This document shows, piece by piece, positions 1 to 6,356 of a stretch of DNA of 6,356 nucleotides. The notes under the pieces are model-generated. The model was not told where the DNA came from. It saw nothing but the letters and a program-made list of their open reading frames with translations, and did not search any database. Position 1 is the first letter of the stretch, and each line of letters begins with the position of its first letter. Both the position numbers and the translations under genes were made by a program. Source of the DNA: Desulfatibacillaceae bacterium (GTDB taxonomy: Bacteria > Desulfobacterota > Desulfobacteria > Desulfobacterales > Desulfatibacillaceae); assembly GCA_030018745.1 (NCBI GenBank), contig JASEHB010000154.1, positions 1-6,356 on the forward strand, read 5' to 3'.

Positions 1-2700
1 ATATTCAAGGGCGGATTCCACGGAGGCCATCATCTGGGAGCGCTTGAAGCCAAGGGAATCAAACGCGCCGCATTTTATGAGGGATTCTATGACCCGCTTG
101 TTGACCCGCCGCAGGTCCACTCTTTGGCAAAAATCATAAAGGCTGGTAAAGCGCCCTCCCGCCTGCCTTGCCTCCACAAGGGCATCTATGGCTCCCTGCC
201 CAACATTTTTGACGGCAGCAAGGCCGAAAATTATTTTGCCGCTGCTTACGGCAAATTCCTTTTCTCCCACATTAACATCCGGCACAGAGACCTCAATATC
301 CATATTCCGGCATTCGGCAAGAAACTTGACCACCCCGTCCATGTTGCCAAGTTCCAGGCTCAAGTGGGCGGCCATGAACTCAACCGGATAATGGGCTTTG
401 AGATATGCCGTCTGATATGTGATGGCAGCATAGGCTGCGCTGTGAGACTTGTTGAAACCGTATCCGCCGAACTTATCAATAAGCTCGAAAAGCTGGGTGG
501 CCTTTACCTTGTCCGCACCTCTTTCTACAGCGCCTTTAATGAACTTGTCTTTGAGCTTGTCAAGAATTTCCTGTTTCTTCTTACCCATTGCCTTACGCAG
601 ATCATCGGCTTCGCTCATGGAAAAACCGCCTATGTCCGCAGCAATCCGCATGACCTGTTCCTGATAGACAATGACCCCGAATGTCTCCTTTAAAATCGGC
701 TCCAGACCCGACAGAAGGTAGGTCACCTTTCTCTTGCCGTGCTTTGAATCAACAAAGTCATCAAGCATTCCCGATTCTAAAGGGCCGGGCCGGTACAGGG
801 CCACAACCGCAATGATGTCGTTTATGTTTTCAGGCTTCATGCGGATAAGCAGAGACTTCATGCCCGAAGATTCAAGCTGGAAAATTCCTGTTGTATCTCC
901 CCGGCAAAGAAGCTCGAAGGTCTTTTTGTCCGGGGAGGGCAAATGCGCCATGTCCGGCGGTTCAATACCCTGGGCTTTTATCAGCGAAAGGGTTTTGGCA
1001 ATGATGGTGAGATTTTTAAGCCCCAGAAAATCAAATTTCACCAGGCCGATTTTTTCCACGGTTTCCATGTCAAACTGGGTTACGGCCTCATTTTCCTTGC
1101 CGCGCGCCAGGGGCAGATGGTCCACAAGGGGCCGGTGGTCGGAAATGACAACCCCTGCCGCATGGGTGGATGTGTGGCGGGGAAGATTTTCCAGAAACAT
1201 GGCGGTTTGTATGAGATTTTCAATTCGAGGGTCTTTTTCAACAGCATCTTTGAGCTTTGGCTCCATTGCAAGGGCTGTTTTCAAGTCCGCCTTGTCAGGA
1301 ACCATTTTGGCAATCACATCCACCTCGGCAAGGGGAATATCCAATGCCCGGCCCACATCGCGAATCACCGCACGGGACTTTAAGCTTCCAAATGTAATTA
1401 TCTGTGCAACAGATTCTGTGCCGCCATACCTTTGCGAAACATAGCGGAAAACCTTTTCGCGGCCCAGAATGCAGAAATCCACATCAATATCCGGCAGGCT
1501 TTTTCTGGCAGGGTTAAGAAATCGCTCAAAGAGAAGATCGTACTCAATCGGATCAATATCCGTTATTCCAAGGCAGTATGCAGCTAAAGACCCGGCAGCA
1601 GAGCCTCGTCCTGGCCCAACCGGAATATCGTTTTGTTTTGCATAGGCAATAAAATCTGCAACAATTAAAAAATAGCCGGGAAACCCCATGTCGTGAATCA
1701 CGCCAAGCTCTCTTTTGAGACGGGCCTCATATATGGCGCGGTCAGAGTCAGATTTTTTGCGCAGTATCTCTGCAAATCTTTTATCAAGGCCCTCCCAGGC
1801 AGATCTTTCCAAAAGCTCGCCTTCCGAAAGGCCGTTTTTGCTCGTAAATCTTGGAAGATGGTGCTGGCCAAAGGTGAAATCCACCGTGCACATATCCGCA
1901 ATCTTGCGGGTGTTTTCTATGGCCTGGGGAACATGGGCAAAGCTTGCCTTCATTTCCTGGGAGCTTTTGAAGTATATCTGGTTTGTGGAAAAGCGCATCC
2001 GGTTGGGGTCGTTGACTGTCTTGCCGGTCTGGACGCAAAGAAGCACATCGTGTGCCCTTGCATCCTCGGCAAACAGGTAATGGCAGTCATTGGTGGCCAC
2101 AAGGGGAATATCAAGCCTCTTTGACATGGAAATGAGCGCCTTGTTCAAATCATCCTGCTCTTTCATGCCAATATCCTGAAGCTCCAGGTAAAAGCGCTCC
2201 GGCCCGAAAAGCTCCTTGTAGAAAATGGCCTCGCGCTCCGCCTCCGCGCTGCGGCCCTCGGTTATGAGGCGGGCAATCACGCCATGCAGACAGGCGGAAA
2301 GGGCAATAAGCCCCTCATGATGCTTTTCAAGAACGCTGCGGTCTATGCGGGGCTTGTAGTAAAAGCCTTCAAGTTGAGCGATGGTGGCCAGGCGGCAGAG
2401 GTTTTTATAGCCCTTTTCATTTTCCGCCAAAAGAACAAGATGACAACTGTCCTTGTCCGCAGGGGTCTTGTCCTGCATGGTGCGGGCTGCCATATATAGT
2501 TCGCAGCCTATTATCGGCTTTATGCCCGCCGCCTTGGCAGCCTTGTAAAAATCCATCACTCCGGACATGGCCCCATGGTCGGTAATGGCCACCGCATCCA
2601 TGCCCAGCTCCTTTGCCCGCTCCATAAGCTTGGGAATACGGATTGCCCCATCCAGAAGGCTGTATTGGGTATGCACATGAAGATGAACAAAGTCTGACAT
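1..2700 (-). CDS. dnaE: DNA polymerase III alpha subunit (replicative polymerase), 3' end beyond the window
   Basis: Catalytic subunit of the replicative DNA polymerase, which extends DNA on both strands as part of the holoenzyme. I translated the minus strand from the ATG at 2698-2700 and found 900 uninterrupted codons to base 1; family members run to roughly 1150-1200 residues, so about a fifth is missing. The N-terminal PHP domain (about 1-280) opens with HLHVHTQYSLLDG and has ITDHGAMSG near 40-47. The palm has GPGRGSAAGS (362-371), the catalytic aspartates of PDIDVDF (D404, D406) and D557 in KFDFLG. The fingers include YQEQVM (679-684) and GFNKSHSAAYA (about 749-759). The helix-hairpin-helix region has GLAAVKNVGQGAIDA (826-840). 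The clamp-binding motif, OB fold and tau-binding end lie outside. The start agrees with E. coli DnaE (MSEPRFVHLRVHSDYS) and follows a purine-rich AAAGGGGA ribosome site. A terminator separates it from guaB upstream, so it probably has its own promoter. DnaE rather than PolC, because there is no inserted exonuclease domain. Confidence 0.97.
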   Translation of the reverse strand, partial: MSDFVHLHVHTQYSLLDGAIRIPKLMERAKELGMDAVAITDHGAMSGVMDFYKAAKAAGIKPIIGCELYMAARTMQDKTPADKDSCHLVLLAENEKGYKNLCRLATIAQLEGFYYKPRIDRSVLEKHHEGLIALSACLHGVIARLITEGRSAEAEREAIFYKELFGPERFYLELQDIGMKEQDDLNKALISMSKRLDIPLVATNDCHYLFAEDARAHDVLLCVQTGKTVNDPNRMRFSTNQIYFKSSQEMKASFAHVPQAIENTRKIADMCTVDFTFGQHHLPRFTSKNGLSEGELLERSAWEGLDKRFAEILRKKSDSDRAIYEARLKRELGVIHDMGFPGYFLIVADFIAYAKQNDIPVGPGRGSAAGSLAAYCLGITDIDPIEYDLLFERFLNPARKSLPDIDVDFCILGREKVFRYVSQRYGGTESVAQIITFGSLKSRAVIRDVGRALDIPLAEVDVIAKMVPDKADLKTALAMEPKLKDAVEKDPRIENLIQTAMFLENLPRHTSTHAAGVVISDHRPLVDHLPLARGKENEAVTQFDMETVEKIGLVKFDFLGLKNLTIIAKTLSLIKAQGIEPPDMAHLPSPDKKTFELLCRGDTTGIFQLESSGMKSLLIRMKPENINDIIAVVALYRPGPLESGMLDDFVDSKHGKRKVTYLLSGLEPILKETFGVIVYQEQVMRIAADIGGFSMSEADDLRKAMGKKKQEILDKLKDKFIKGAVERGADKVKATQLFELIDKFGGYGFNKSHSAAYAAITYQTAYLKAHYPVEFMAAHLSLELGNMDGVVKFLAECRNMDIEVSVPDVNVGEKEFAVSSGKIIFGLAAVKNVGQGAIDALVEARQAGGRFTSLYDFCQRVDLRRVNKRVIESLIKCGAFDSLGFKRSQMMASVESALEY

Positions 2701-2717
2701 TCTTTTCCCCTTTAACC

Positions 2718-2733
2718 AGGGCAGCTATGCCCT
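2718..2733 (-). promoter_or_regulatory. Perfect 6-bp hairpin just upstream of the dnaE ribosome binding site
   Basis: AGGGCA and TGCCCT form a perfect 6-bp inverted repeat around a 4-base loop (2724-2727). In the predicted dnaE leader it ends seven bases before the GGGG ribosome site. There is no T tract directly after it, so it is not an intrinsic terminator. It could modulate translation or mRNA stability, or be a protein-binding dyad. The function is inference. Confidence 0.35.
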
Positions 2734-2776
2734 CAAAACATGATGTCTTGGTTGAGATAAAAGAATTTTATGCTTA

Positions 2777-2806
2777 ATTTTATTGGCCTTATACGGATAC
2801 TGCCAA
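2777..2806 (-). promoter_or_regulatory. Candidate sigma70 promoter of dnaE
   Basis: On the minus strand TTGGCA (2806-2801) is followed after 18 bases by TAAAAT (2782-2777), each matching five of six bases of the consensus -35 and -10 boxes. Transcription would start near 2770, giving a leader of about 70 bases before the dnaE ATG. It lies downstream of the guaB terminator, which is where an independent dnaE promoter is needed. The call rests on hexamer match and position only. Confidence 0.5.
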
Positions 2807-2938
2807 AGAACTTATCTTGAAGACGGCACTACGATACTTCACTTTGCGGCAAAAGAAAACCAGGAAAAGCAGCGGTTGGAGAACAAATTTTTTTAACCGG
2901 GCCAAGAAGCGGAAATCAGGCAAGTTTTTAAGCTGCAC

Positions 2939-2990
2939 AAAAAAAGTCCGGGGGGCAGAAAAGAATCCTTTTCTGCCCCCCCCCTTTTTT
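2939..2990 (-). terminator. Intrinsic terminator of guaB, potentially bidirectional
   Basis: A perfect 14-bp inverted repeat pairs 2950-2963 (GGGGGGCAGAAAAG) with 2968-2981 around the 4-base loop AATC. On the minus strand the stem is followed after four bases by a run of seven T (2945-2939), the layout of a rho-independent terminator 36 bases past the guaB stop codon. On the plus strand the stem runs into three more C and then six T (2985-2990), so it could also stop transcription from the other side. It makes co-transcription of guaB and dnaE unlikely to be complete. Confidence 0.9.
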
Positions 2991-3025
2991 ACGGGATGAT
3001 TTTCTGCTGCCAGATTGAAGGGCGG

Positions 3026-4495
3026 TCAGGGAATATCCAGCCTGTAGTTGGGAGCCTCCTGGGTGATTATGACATCATGTACATGGCTTTCGCGAAGGCC
3101 TGCAGCCGTTATTCGCACAAAGCGGCTTTTTTCGCGAAGCTCCTCAATGGTGCGGCAGCCCACATAGCCCATTCCGGATTTTAGACCACCCACAAGCTGG
3201 TGAATATTGGCAGACAACGATCCGCGATAGGGAACCCTTCCAACAATGCCTTCGGGTACGAACTTTTCTTCCTCAACGGTCTGCTCCTGGTGATAACGAT
3301 CCTTGGAGCCTTTTTTCATGGCCTCAATGGAACCCATGCCGCGATAAACCTTGTAGGAGCGTCCCTGGAAAATAATCATCTCGCCGGGACTCTCCTCCGT
3401 GCCTGCAAAAAGGCCGCCAATCATTATGGAGTGAGCGCCCGCCCCTATGGCCTTGGCAAGATCCCCGGAATACTTTATTCCGCCGTCTGCAATAAGGGGA
3501 ACCCCGTGCTTGTTGCAGGCCCCGCGAACATTCATTATGGCTGTAATCTGCGGAACGCCTACTCCAGCCACAACCCTTGTTGTGCATATTGAGCCAGGCC
3601 CTATGCCCACCTTGACCGCATCCACGCCCGCAGCAATAAGGTCTTCCGCACCCTTGGCCGTTACCACATTGCCTGCAATCAAATCCATCTGGGGATGATT
3701 CGCCTTTATGGTGCGCACGGCAGTCAGAACATTTTCGGAATGCCCGTGGGAGGCATCCACCAAAAGGCAGTCAACACCCGCTTCCGCCAGGGCCTGGGCG
3801 CGCTCCTCCATGTCCGGCCCCACACCCACGGCTGCCCCGCAACGCAAACGGCCCAGGTCATCCTTGCAGGAATTGGGGTATTTTTTGATTTTTTCAATGT
3901 CCTTTATTGTTATAAGGCCCTTGAGGCGCTTTTGGGAGTCCACCACCAGAAGTTTTTCTATGCGGTGCTTATGAAGAAGGTGTTTTGCTCCTTCAAGTGT
4001 GGTTCCTTCCGGCACGGTGATGAGGTTATCCTTTGTCATCACATCGCTTATAGGCCGGTCAAGGTTTGTCTCAAAACGCAGATCGCGGTTTGTTACAATG
4101 CCCACAAGCTGGTCACCCTGGGTGACCGGCACACCTGAAATCCGGTAGTGCTCCATCACTTCGAGCACATCGGCAACCTTGCGGTCCGGGGCAATGGTAA
4201 CCGGGGCCACAATCATTCCGGATTCAGACTTTTTAACCTTGTCCACCTCCTTTACCTGGCTATCCACAGGCATATTCCGGTGGATGAAGCCCATCCCCCC
4301 TTCCCTTGCAAGGCTTATGCAGGTCATGGCCTCCGTGACCGTATCCATTGCTGCGCTTACAATGGGGATGTTAAGGTTGATATTTTTTGTCAGACGAGTG
4401 CGCACATCCACATGGGCTGGCACAACATCCGAATAGGCTGGCAGCAGAAGCACATCATCAAAAGAAAAAGCCTCTTCAGGCAGCATTGTGGCCAT
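3026..4495 (-). CDS. guaB: IMP dehydrogenase
   Basis: Cytosolic enzyme that oxidises IMP to XMP with NAD+, the committed step of guanine nucleotide synthesis. The product is 489 residues, against 488 in E. coli. [12 protein letters not shown] near the N-terminus and [16 protein letters not shown] are family hallmarks. Two CBS domains (about 94-140 and 153-200) form the Bateman module inserted in the TIM barrel, known in this family to bind purine nucleotides. NAD-site DASHGHS starts at 247. The catalytic loop GPGSICTTR places the nucleophile at C304 (C305 in E. coli). IMP-binding [11 protein letters not shown] has D337. The mobile flap carries the Arg-Tyr pair R400-Y401, and [12 protein letters not shown] follows. 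The C-terminus has the usual EAPNY. I chose the ATG at 4493-4495 because GGAGG lies seven bases upstream and the N-terminus then matches the family; an in-frame ATG at 4573 would add 26 unsupported basic residues. A terminator follows the gene. It is divergent from the LarA-like gene. Confidence 0.97.
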   Translation of the reverse strand: MATMLPEEAFSFDDVLLLPAYSDVVPAHVDVRTRLTKNINLNIPIVSAAMDTVTEAMTCISLAREGGMGFIHRNMPVDSQVKEVDKVKKSESGMIVAPVTIAPDRKVADVLEVMEHYRISGVPVTQGDQLVGIVTNRDLRFETNLDRPISDVMTKDNLITVPEGTTLEGAKHLLHKHRIEKLLVVDSQKRLKGLITIKDIEKIKKYPNSCKDDLGRLRCGAAVGVGPDMEERAQALAEAGVDCLLVDASHGHSENVLTAVRTIKANHPQMDLIAGNVVTAKGAEDLIAAGVDAVKVGIGPGSICTTRVVAGVGVPQITAIMNVRGACNKHGVPLIADGGIKYSGDLAKAIGAGAHSIMIGGLFAGTEESPGEMIIFQGRSYKVYRGMGSIEAMKKGSKDRYHQEQTVEEEKFVPEGIVGRVPYRGSLSANIHQLVGGLKSGMGYVGCRTIEELREKSRFVRITAAGLRESHVHDVIITQEAPNYRLDIP

Positions 4496-4502
4496 AAGCT
4501 TT

Positions 4503-4507
4503 CCTCC
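4503..4507 (-). promoter_or_regulatory. Ribosome binding site that fixes the guaB start
   Basis: GGAGG on the minus strand, seven bases before the ATG at 4493-4495. The in-frame ATG three codons later would sit too far away (16 bases), and the upstream in-frame ATG at 4571-4573 has an AGGAG only two bases before it, too close for normal initiation. This supports [10 protein letters not shown] as the true N-terminus. Confidence 0.85.
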
Positions 4508-4647
4508 ACCGGCAAGGGGGTTTTTGCTTTTCCGCCGACTTTTCCGGCGTGTTGGGACAGATAGCAGAAGCATGGCTCCTAATCAATGCCCTAATTACCC
4601 ACAATTCTAAATGGCTCAAGCCCGCCCTCTTTTACAGCCGGGCCAAA

Positions 4648-4674
4648 AGGCTTTAAAACCTGTAAGAAAAGCCT
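4648..4674. repeat. 7-bp inverted repeat in the guaB leader / divergent intergenic region
   Basis: AGGCTTT (4648-4654) and AAAGCCT (4668-4674) form a perfect 7-bp stem with a 13-base loop. Read on the minus strand the second arm runs on into TTTT, giving a weak terminator-like shape about 150 bases before guaB. If guaB transcription starts upstream of this, the hairpin could act as a weak attenuator. It is short and A/T rich and may be chance. Confidence 0.3.
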
Positions 4675-4680
4675 GTTATG

Positions 4681-4709
4681 CAATTTGACAGGCAATTTGG
4701 GATTGTCAA
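4681..4709. promoter_or_regulatory. TTGACA/TGTCAA dyad with repeated CAATTTG, candidate operator
   Basis: TTGACA (4685-4690) and TGTCAA (4704-4709) form a 6-bp inverted repeat with a 13-base spacer, so each strand carries a perfect -35 hexamer. CAATTTG occurs twice in direct orientation 12 bases apart (4681-4687 and 4693-4699). It sits in the region between divergent guaB and the LarA-like gene, where a shared regulator could bind. Neither TTGACA has a good -10 box at 16-18 bases, so the dyad reads better as an operator than as a pair of promoters. No regulator can be named. Confidence 0.35.
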
Positions 4710-4732
4710 GCCAAGCTTTGCCAAAGTAAACT
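4703..4732 (+). promoter_or_regulatory. Candidate promoter of the LarA-like gene
   Basis: TTGTCA (4703-4708) is followed after 18 bases by TAAACT (4727-4732), a 5/6 and 4/6 match to sigma70 boxes. It would give a leader of about 50 bases and overlaps the right half of the dyad at 4681-4709, so a protein bound there could block it. An alternative of similar quality is TTTACA (4631-4636) with TAAAAC (4654-4659) at 17 bases. Neither is strong, and I found no convincing guaB promoter on the other strand. Confidence 0.3.
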
Positions 4733-4782
4733 GATTTAAAAAGCATTTCAACCGGGCAAACACTTTTTGGCAACACCAAAGC

Positions 4783-4786
4783 GAGG
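4783..4786 (+). promoter_or_regulatory. Ribosome binding site of the LarA-like gene
   Basis: GAGG five bases before the ATG at 4792-4794. It is a modest Shine-Dalgarno match with suitable spacing, and no other in-frame start fits as well. It supports the N-terminus MPNIKEEF. Confidence 0.6.
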
Positions 4787-4791
4787 CTTCC

Positions 4792-6348
4792 ATGCCCAAC
4801 ATCAAAGAGGAGTTCATTTTTTACGGCGATGACATTCTTGTCGGCCGTTTTCCGGAGCAAACCCGCTTTCTTTACGCAAACCCTCCCTTGCGGCCCATTG
4901 CCAATTCTGCTGCTGCCGTGCGCCATGCTCTTAACAACCCAATTGGCGCCAAGCCTTTGAACCAGCAAGTCAGGAGCACGGACTTTGTTGTCATTGCCTT
5001 TGACGACCCATGCCTGCCTGTTCCTCTGCCTGCAAATGACCCCAGGGCGCTGGTCATCCGCGAAATACTTGCAATGCTTCACTACAAGGGGGTTAAAAAT
5101 GTCCGCCTGCTCTGCGCCAATGGCCTGCACCGAAAATTCACCCTTGCCGAGCTTTCATCCCTTATAGGCAAGGACAATGTCCGCCAGGTGGGAAAAAGCA
5201 GGGTTCTGTGCCATGACGGCACGGACAGGGACAACCTTGTTCAGCTTGGCCTCACCTCACAGGGCGCACCTGTGGAAGTGAACAGGATGGCCGTGGAGTG
5301 CGACCTTTTAATATATGTGAATGTGAACTTCACCACCATGAACGGCGGATGGAAAAGCCTGCTTGTGGGCCTTGGCTCATGGGAGAGCATCAGGCGCCAT
5401 CACAACCCAGCCATCTGGAGCGGAGAAGAATCCCTTTTGGATTTTTCCTCCAACCCCATGCATGCCATGCTAAAAGAAATGGGGCTTCTCACCCGCGCCA
5501 AGGTTAACCTCTTCCAGGTGGAATGCGTCATAAACAACCGGATGTGGATGCCTCCGGCAGACCGCCTGCTGGCCCCCCTCCAGGGACGCTTTCAGCAGCG
5601 CAAAGCAGGCCACGCCCTGCGCACCCTGCTTTCAACAGCGAGCCTTCTGCCCGGTCCCGTAAAAGGCGCTGCAAGAAAACTGCTGAAGGCAAACTACCAA
5701 CTGGCGGGCATCCACGCTGGAGATGTAACCAAGGTTCACGAAAAAACCCTTCAGATGCTCGTGCCCCAGCAAAATGTCCGTGTTACCGGCCAGAGCGACA
5801 TCATTATTCTGGGCGTGCCGGAGCTTTCACCCTATGCCGTCAATTCAATCCAGAATCCAATTCTTATGAGAAGCCTGGCGCTTGGATACCTTGCAGGAGC
5901 ATTTTGCGGCAGGCCCCTGGCAAAAAAAGGCGGCATAGTGATTGTTTCCAATCCCGGGCTGGAGCAATTCTCACAAAGGCATCATCCCTCCTACCTGGAT
6001 TTCTGGAACAGGGATCTGCCCCTTTTCTTTGACCCTGAACTTGCATGGAACGCCCTTGCAGAGCCTTATGCAAAAAATCCCCATTACCTTAATCTGTACA
6101 GGAATCATTTTGCTTATCATGGCACCCACAGCCTTATGAACTGGATGTGGAGCGGCATGGCCCTGCGCCATTTTTCAGCCGCAATCCTTGCCGGGGCAAA
6201 GCAGCCGCAAACTGCATACAAGCTTGGCTTCATTCCCGCCCGCAACCTTGATCATGCCATAAACCTTGCCCTGGAGCGCATGGGCAGGGATGCGTCTGTG
6301 ACTTATCCGGTAATTCCGCCCCTTTTTGCCGCAGATGTTAAGGAGTAA
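4792..6348 (+). CDS. LarA/DUF2088-family protein, divergent lactate racemase homologue of unknown substrate
   Basis: Complete 518-residue protein of the LarA family, whose founder (about 424 residues) racemises lactate with a nickel-pincer nucleotide. Aligning by eye to remembered L. plantarum LarA: LNNPIGAKPL (47-56) matches its LDNPIGSDKL; FDDPCLPVP (70-78) matches SDHTRPVP, keeping D72 but with L75 for Arg75; ANGLHRKFTLAEL (109-121) keeps the catalytic histidine (H113 for H108); GGWKS (185-189) keeps the cofactor lysine (K188 for K184); H204 matches nickel ligand H200. V178 falls where catalytic His174 should be, and no Gln-x-x-Lys pair (Q295/K298) is visible before KKGGIVIV (378-385). Residues about 252-303 are a basic, leucine-rich insert. 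HAGDVTKVHE and the final LDHAINLALE to VTYPVIPP match the C-terminal LarA lobe. No signal peptide is apparent, so it is probably cytosolic. No cofactor-synthesis genes (larB, larC, larE) are in the window. Family membership is fairly sure; racemase activity is doubtful. Confidence 0.82.
   Translation: MPNIKEEFIFYGDDILVGRFPEQTRFLYANPPLRPIANSAAAVRHALNNPIGAKPLNQQVRSTDFVVIAFDDPCLPVPLPANDPRALVIREILAMLHYKGVKNVRLLCANGLHRKFTLAELSSLIGKDNVRQVGKSRVLCHDGTDRDNLVQLGLTSQGAPVEVNRMAVECDLLIYVNVNFTTMNGGWKSLLVGLGSWESIRRHHNPAIWSGEESLLDFSSNPMHAMLKEMGLLTRAKVNLFQVECVINNRMWMPPADRLLAPLQGRFQQRKAGHALRTLLSTASLLPGPVKGAARKLLKANYQLAGIHAGDVTKVHEKTLQMLVPQQNVRVTGQSDIIILGVPELSPYAVNSIQNPILMRSLALGYLAGAFCGRPLAKKGGIVIVSNPGLEQFSQRHHPSYLDFWNRDLPLFFDPELAWNALAEPYAKNPHYLNLYRNHFAYHGTHSLMNWMWSGMALRHFSAAILAGAKQPQTAYKLGFIPARNLDHAINLALERMGRDASVTYPVIPPLFAADVKE
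6340..6345 (+). promoter_or_regulatory. Shine-Dalgarno-like AAGGAG at the end of the LarA-like gene
   Basis: AAGGAG overlaps the last codons of the LarA-like gene, immediately before its TAA. It could serve a co-transcribed gene beginning just past the window edge, which would put the LarA-like gene in an operon. It also simply encodes the terminal Lys-Glu, so chance is possible. Confidence 0.2.
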
Positions 6349-6356
6349 GGCTTTTT

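Larger units (their letters stand above)
2701..3025. other. Intergenic region between guaB and dnaE
   Basis: These 325 bases lie between the guaB stop and the dnaE start. They hold, in minus-strand reading order, the guaB terminator (about 2939-2990), an A/T-rich stretch with no recognisable gene (about 2810-2938), a sigma70-like promoter (2777-2806), a short hairpin (2718-2733) and the dnaE ribosome binding site (GGGG at 2707-2710, six bases before the ATG). A 60-codon plus-strand frame starting at a TTG (2817-2999) runs straight through the terminator, is lysine/arginine rich and resembles nothing known, so I do not count it as a gene. Confidence 0.8.

Noticed and set aside
124..2499. Several plus-strand frames of 60-236 codons opposite dnaE
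   Set aside because: The minus strand encodes an unbroken DnaE with all family motifs over the whole stretch, so these are antisense shadows.
2976..2990. Run of nine C followed by six T as a possible phase-variable tract
   Set aside because: It is not in a coding region or promoter spacer; it is explained as the arm and tail of the guaB terminator.
2817..2999. 60-residue plus-strand frame with a TTG start in the guaB-dnaE gap
   Set aside because: It reads through the guaB terminator, is rich in Lys and Arg as expected of A-rich non-coding DNA, and has no clear ribosome site.
4496..4573. N-terminal extension of GuaB by 26 residues from the in-frame ATG at 4573
   Set aside because: The extension is basic and unlike any IMP dehydrogenase N-terminus. 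The AGGAG before that ATG is only two bases away, while the ATG at 4493-4495 has GGAGG at seven bases and gives the usual family length.
4591..5130. 179-residue minus-strand frame overlapping the start of the LarA-like gene
   Set aside because: It is mostly antisense to a well-supported gene, resembles no known protein, and would block the divergent intergenic region. It is a shadow frame.
5523..6032. 169-residue plus-strand frame inside the LarA-like gene
   Set aside because: It is a +1-type shadow of the LarA-like reading frame, proline and arginine rich, with no recognisable family.

Overview
The window looks like ordinary chromosomal DNA from a Gram-negative bacterium. The protein style (DnaE, GuaB, a LarA-type protein) and moderate GC content suggest Desulfobacterota/deltaproteobacteria, but that is an impression from memory and not a tested placement. 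It holds three protein-coding genes, and the ORFs I checked inside them in other frames look like shadows.

Left part (1-2700, minus strand): the first 900 codons of dnaE, the replicative DNA polymerase III alpha subunit. The reading frame is open across the whole stretch and leaves the window at base 1. The PHP, palm, fingers and helix-hairpin-helix parts are present. The clamp-binding motif, OB fold and tau-binding C-terminus lie outside the window. All nine expected PHP metal ligands are there, unlike in E. coli DnaE. Between dnaE and the next gene (2701-3025) are a strong GC-rich hairpin terminator with T tracts on both sides, a sigma70-like promoter for dnaE, and a small perfect hairpin just before the dnaE ribosome binding site.

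Middle (3026-4495, minus strand): guaB, IMP dehydrogenase, complete at 489 residues. It commits IMP to guanine nucleotide synthesis. It points the same way as dnaE, but the terminator suggests separate transcription units.

Right part (4792-6348, plus strand, divergent from guaB): a complete 518-residue member of the LarA/DUF2088 family, whose founder is the nickel-pincer lactate racemase. It keeps the lysine and histidine that hold the cofactor and one catalytic histidine. It appears to have lost the second catalytic histidine and other substrate-binding residues, and it carries an insert of about 50 residues. Its reaction cannot be named. The 296-base divergent intergenic region carries a TTGACA/TGTCAA dyad, a repeated CAATTTG, a 7-bp hairpin and weak promoter-like sequences.

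The three genes do not form an evident pathway: two are housekeeping (replication, purine synthesis) and one is an accessory enzyme of unknown substrate. No RNA genes, mobile elements, CRISPR arrays or defence genes were seen. The LarA-like gene is the most interesting item.
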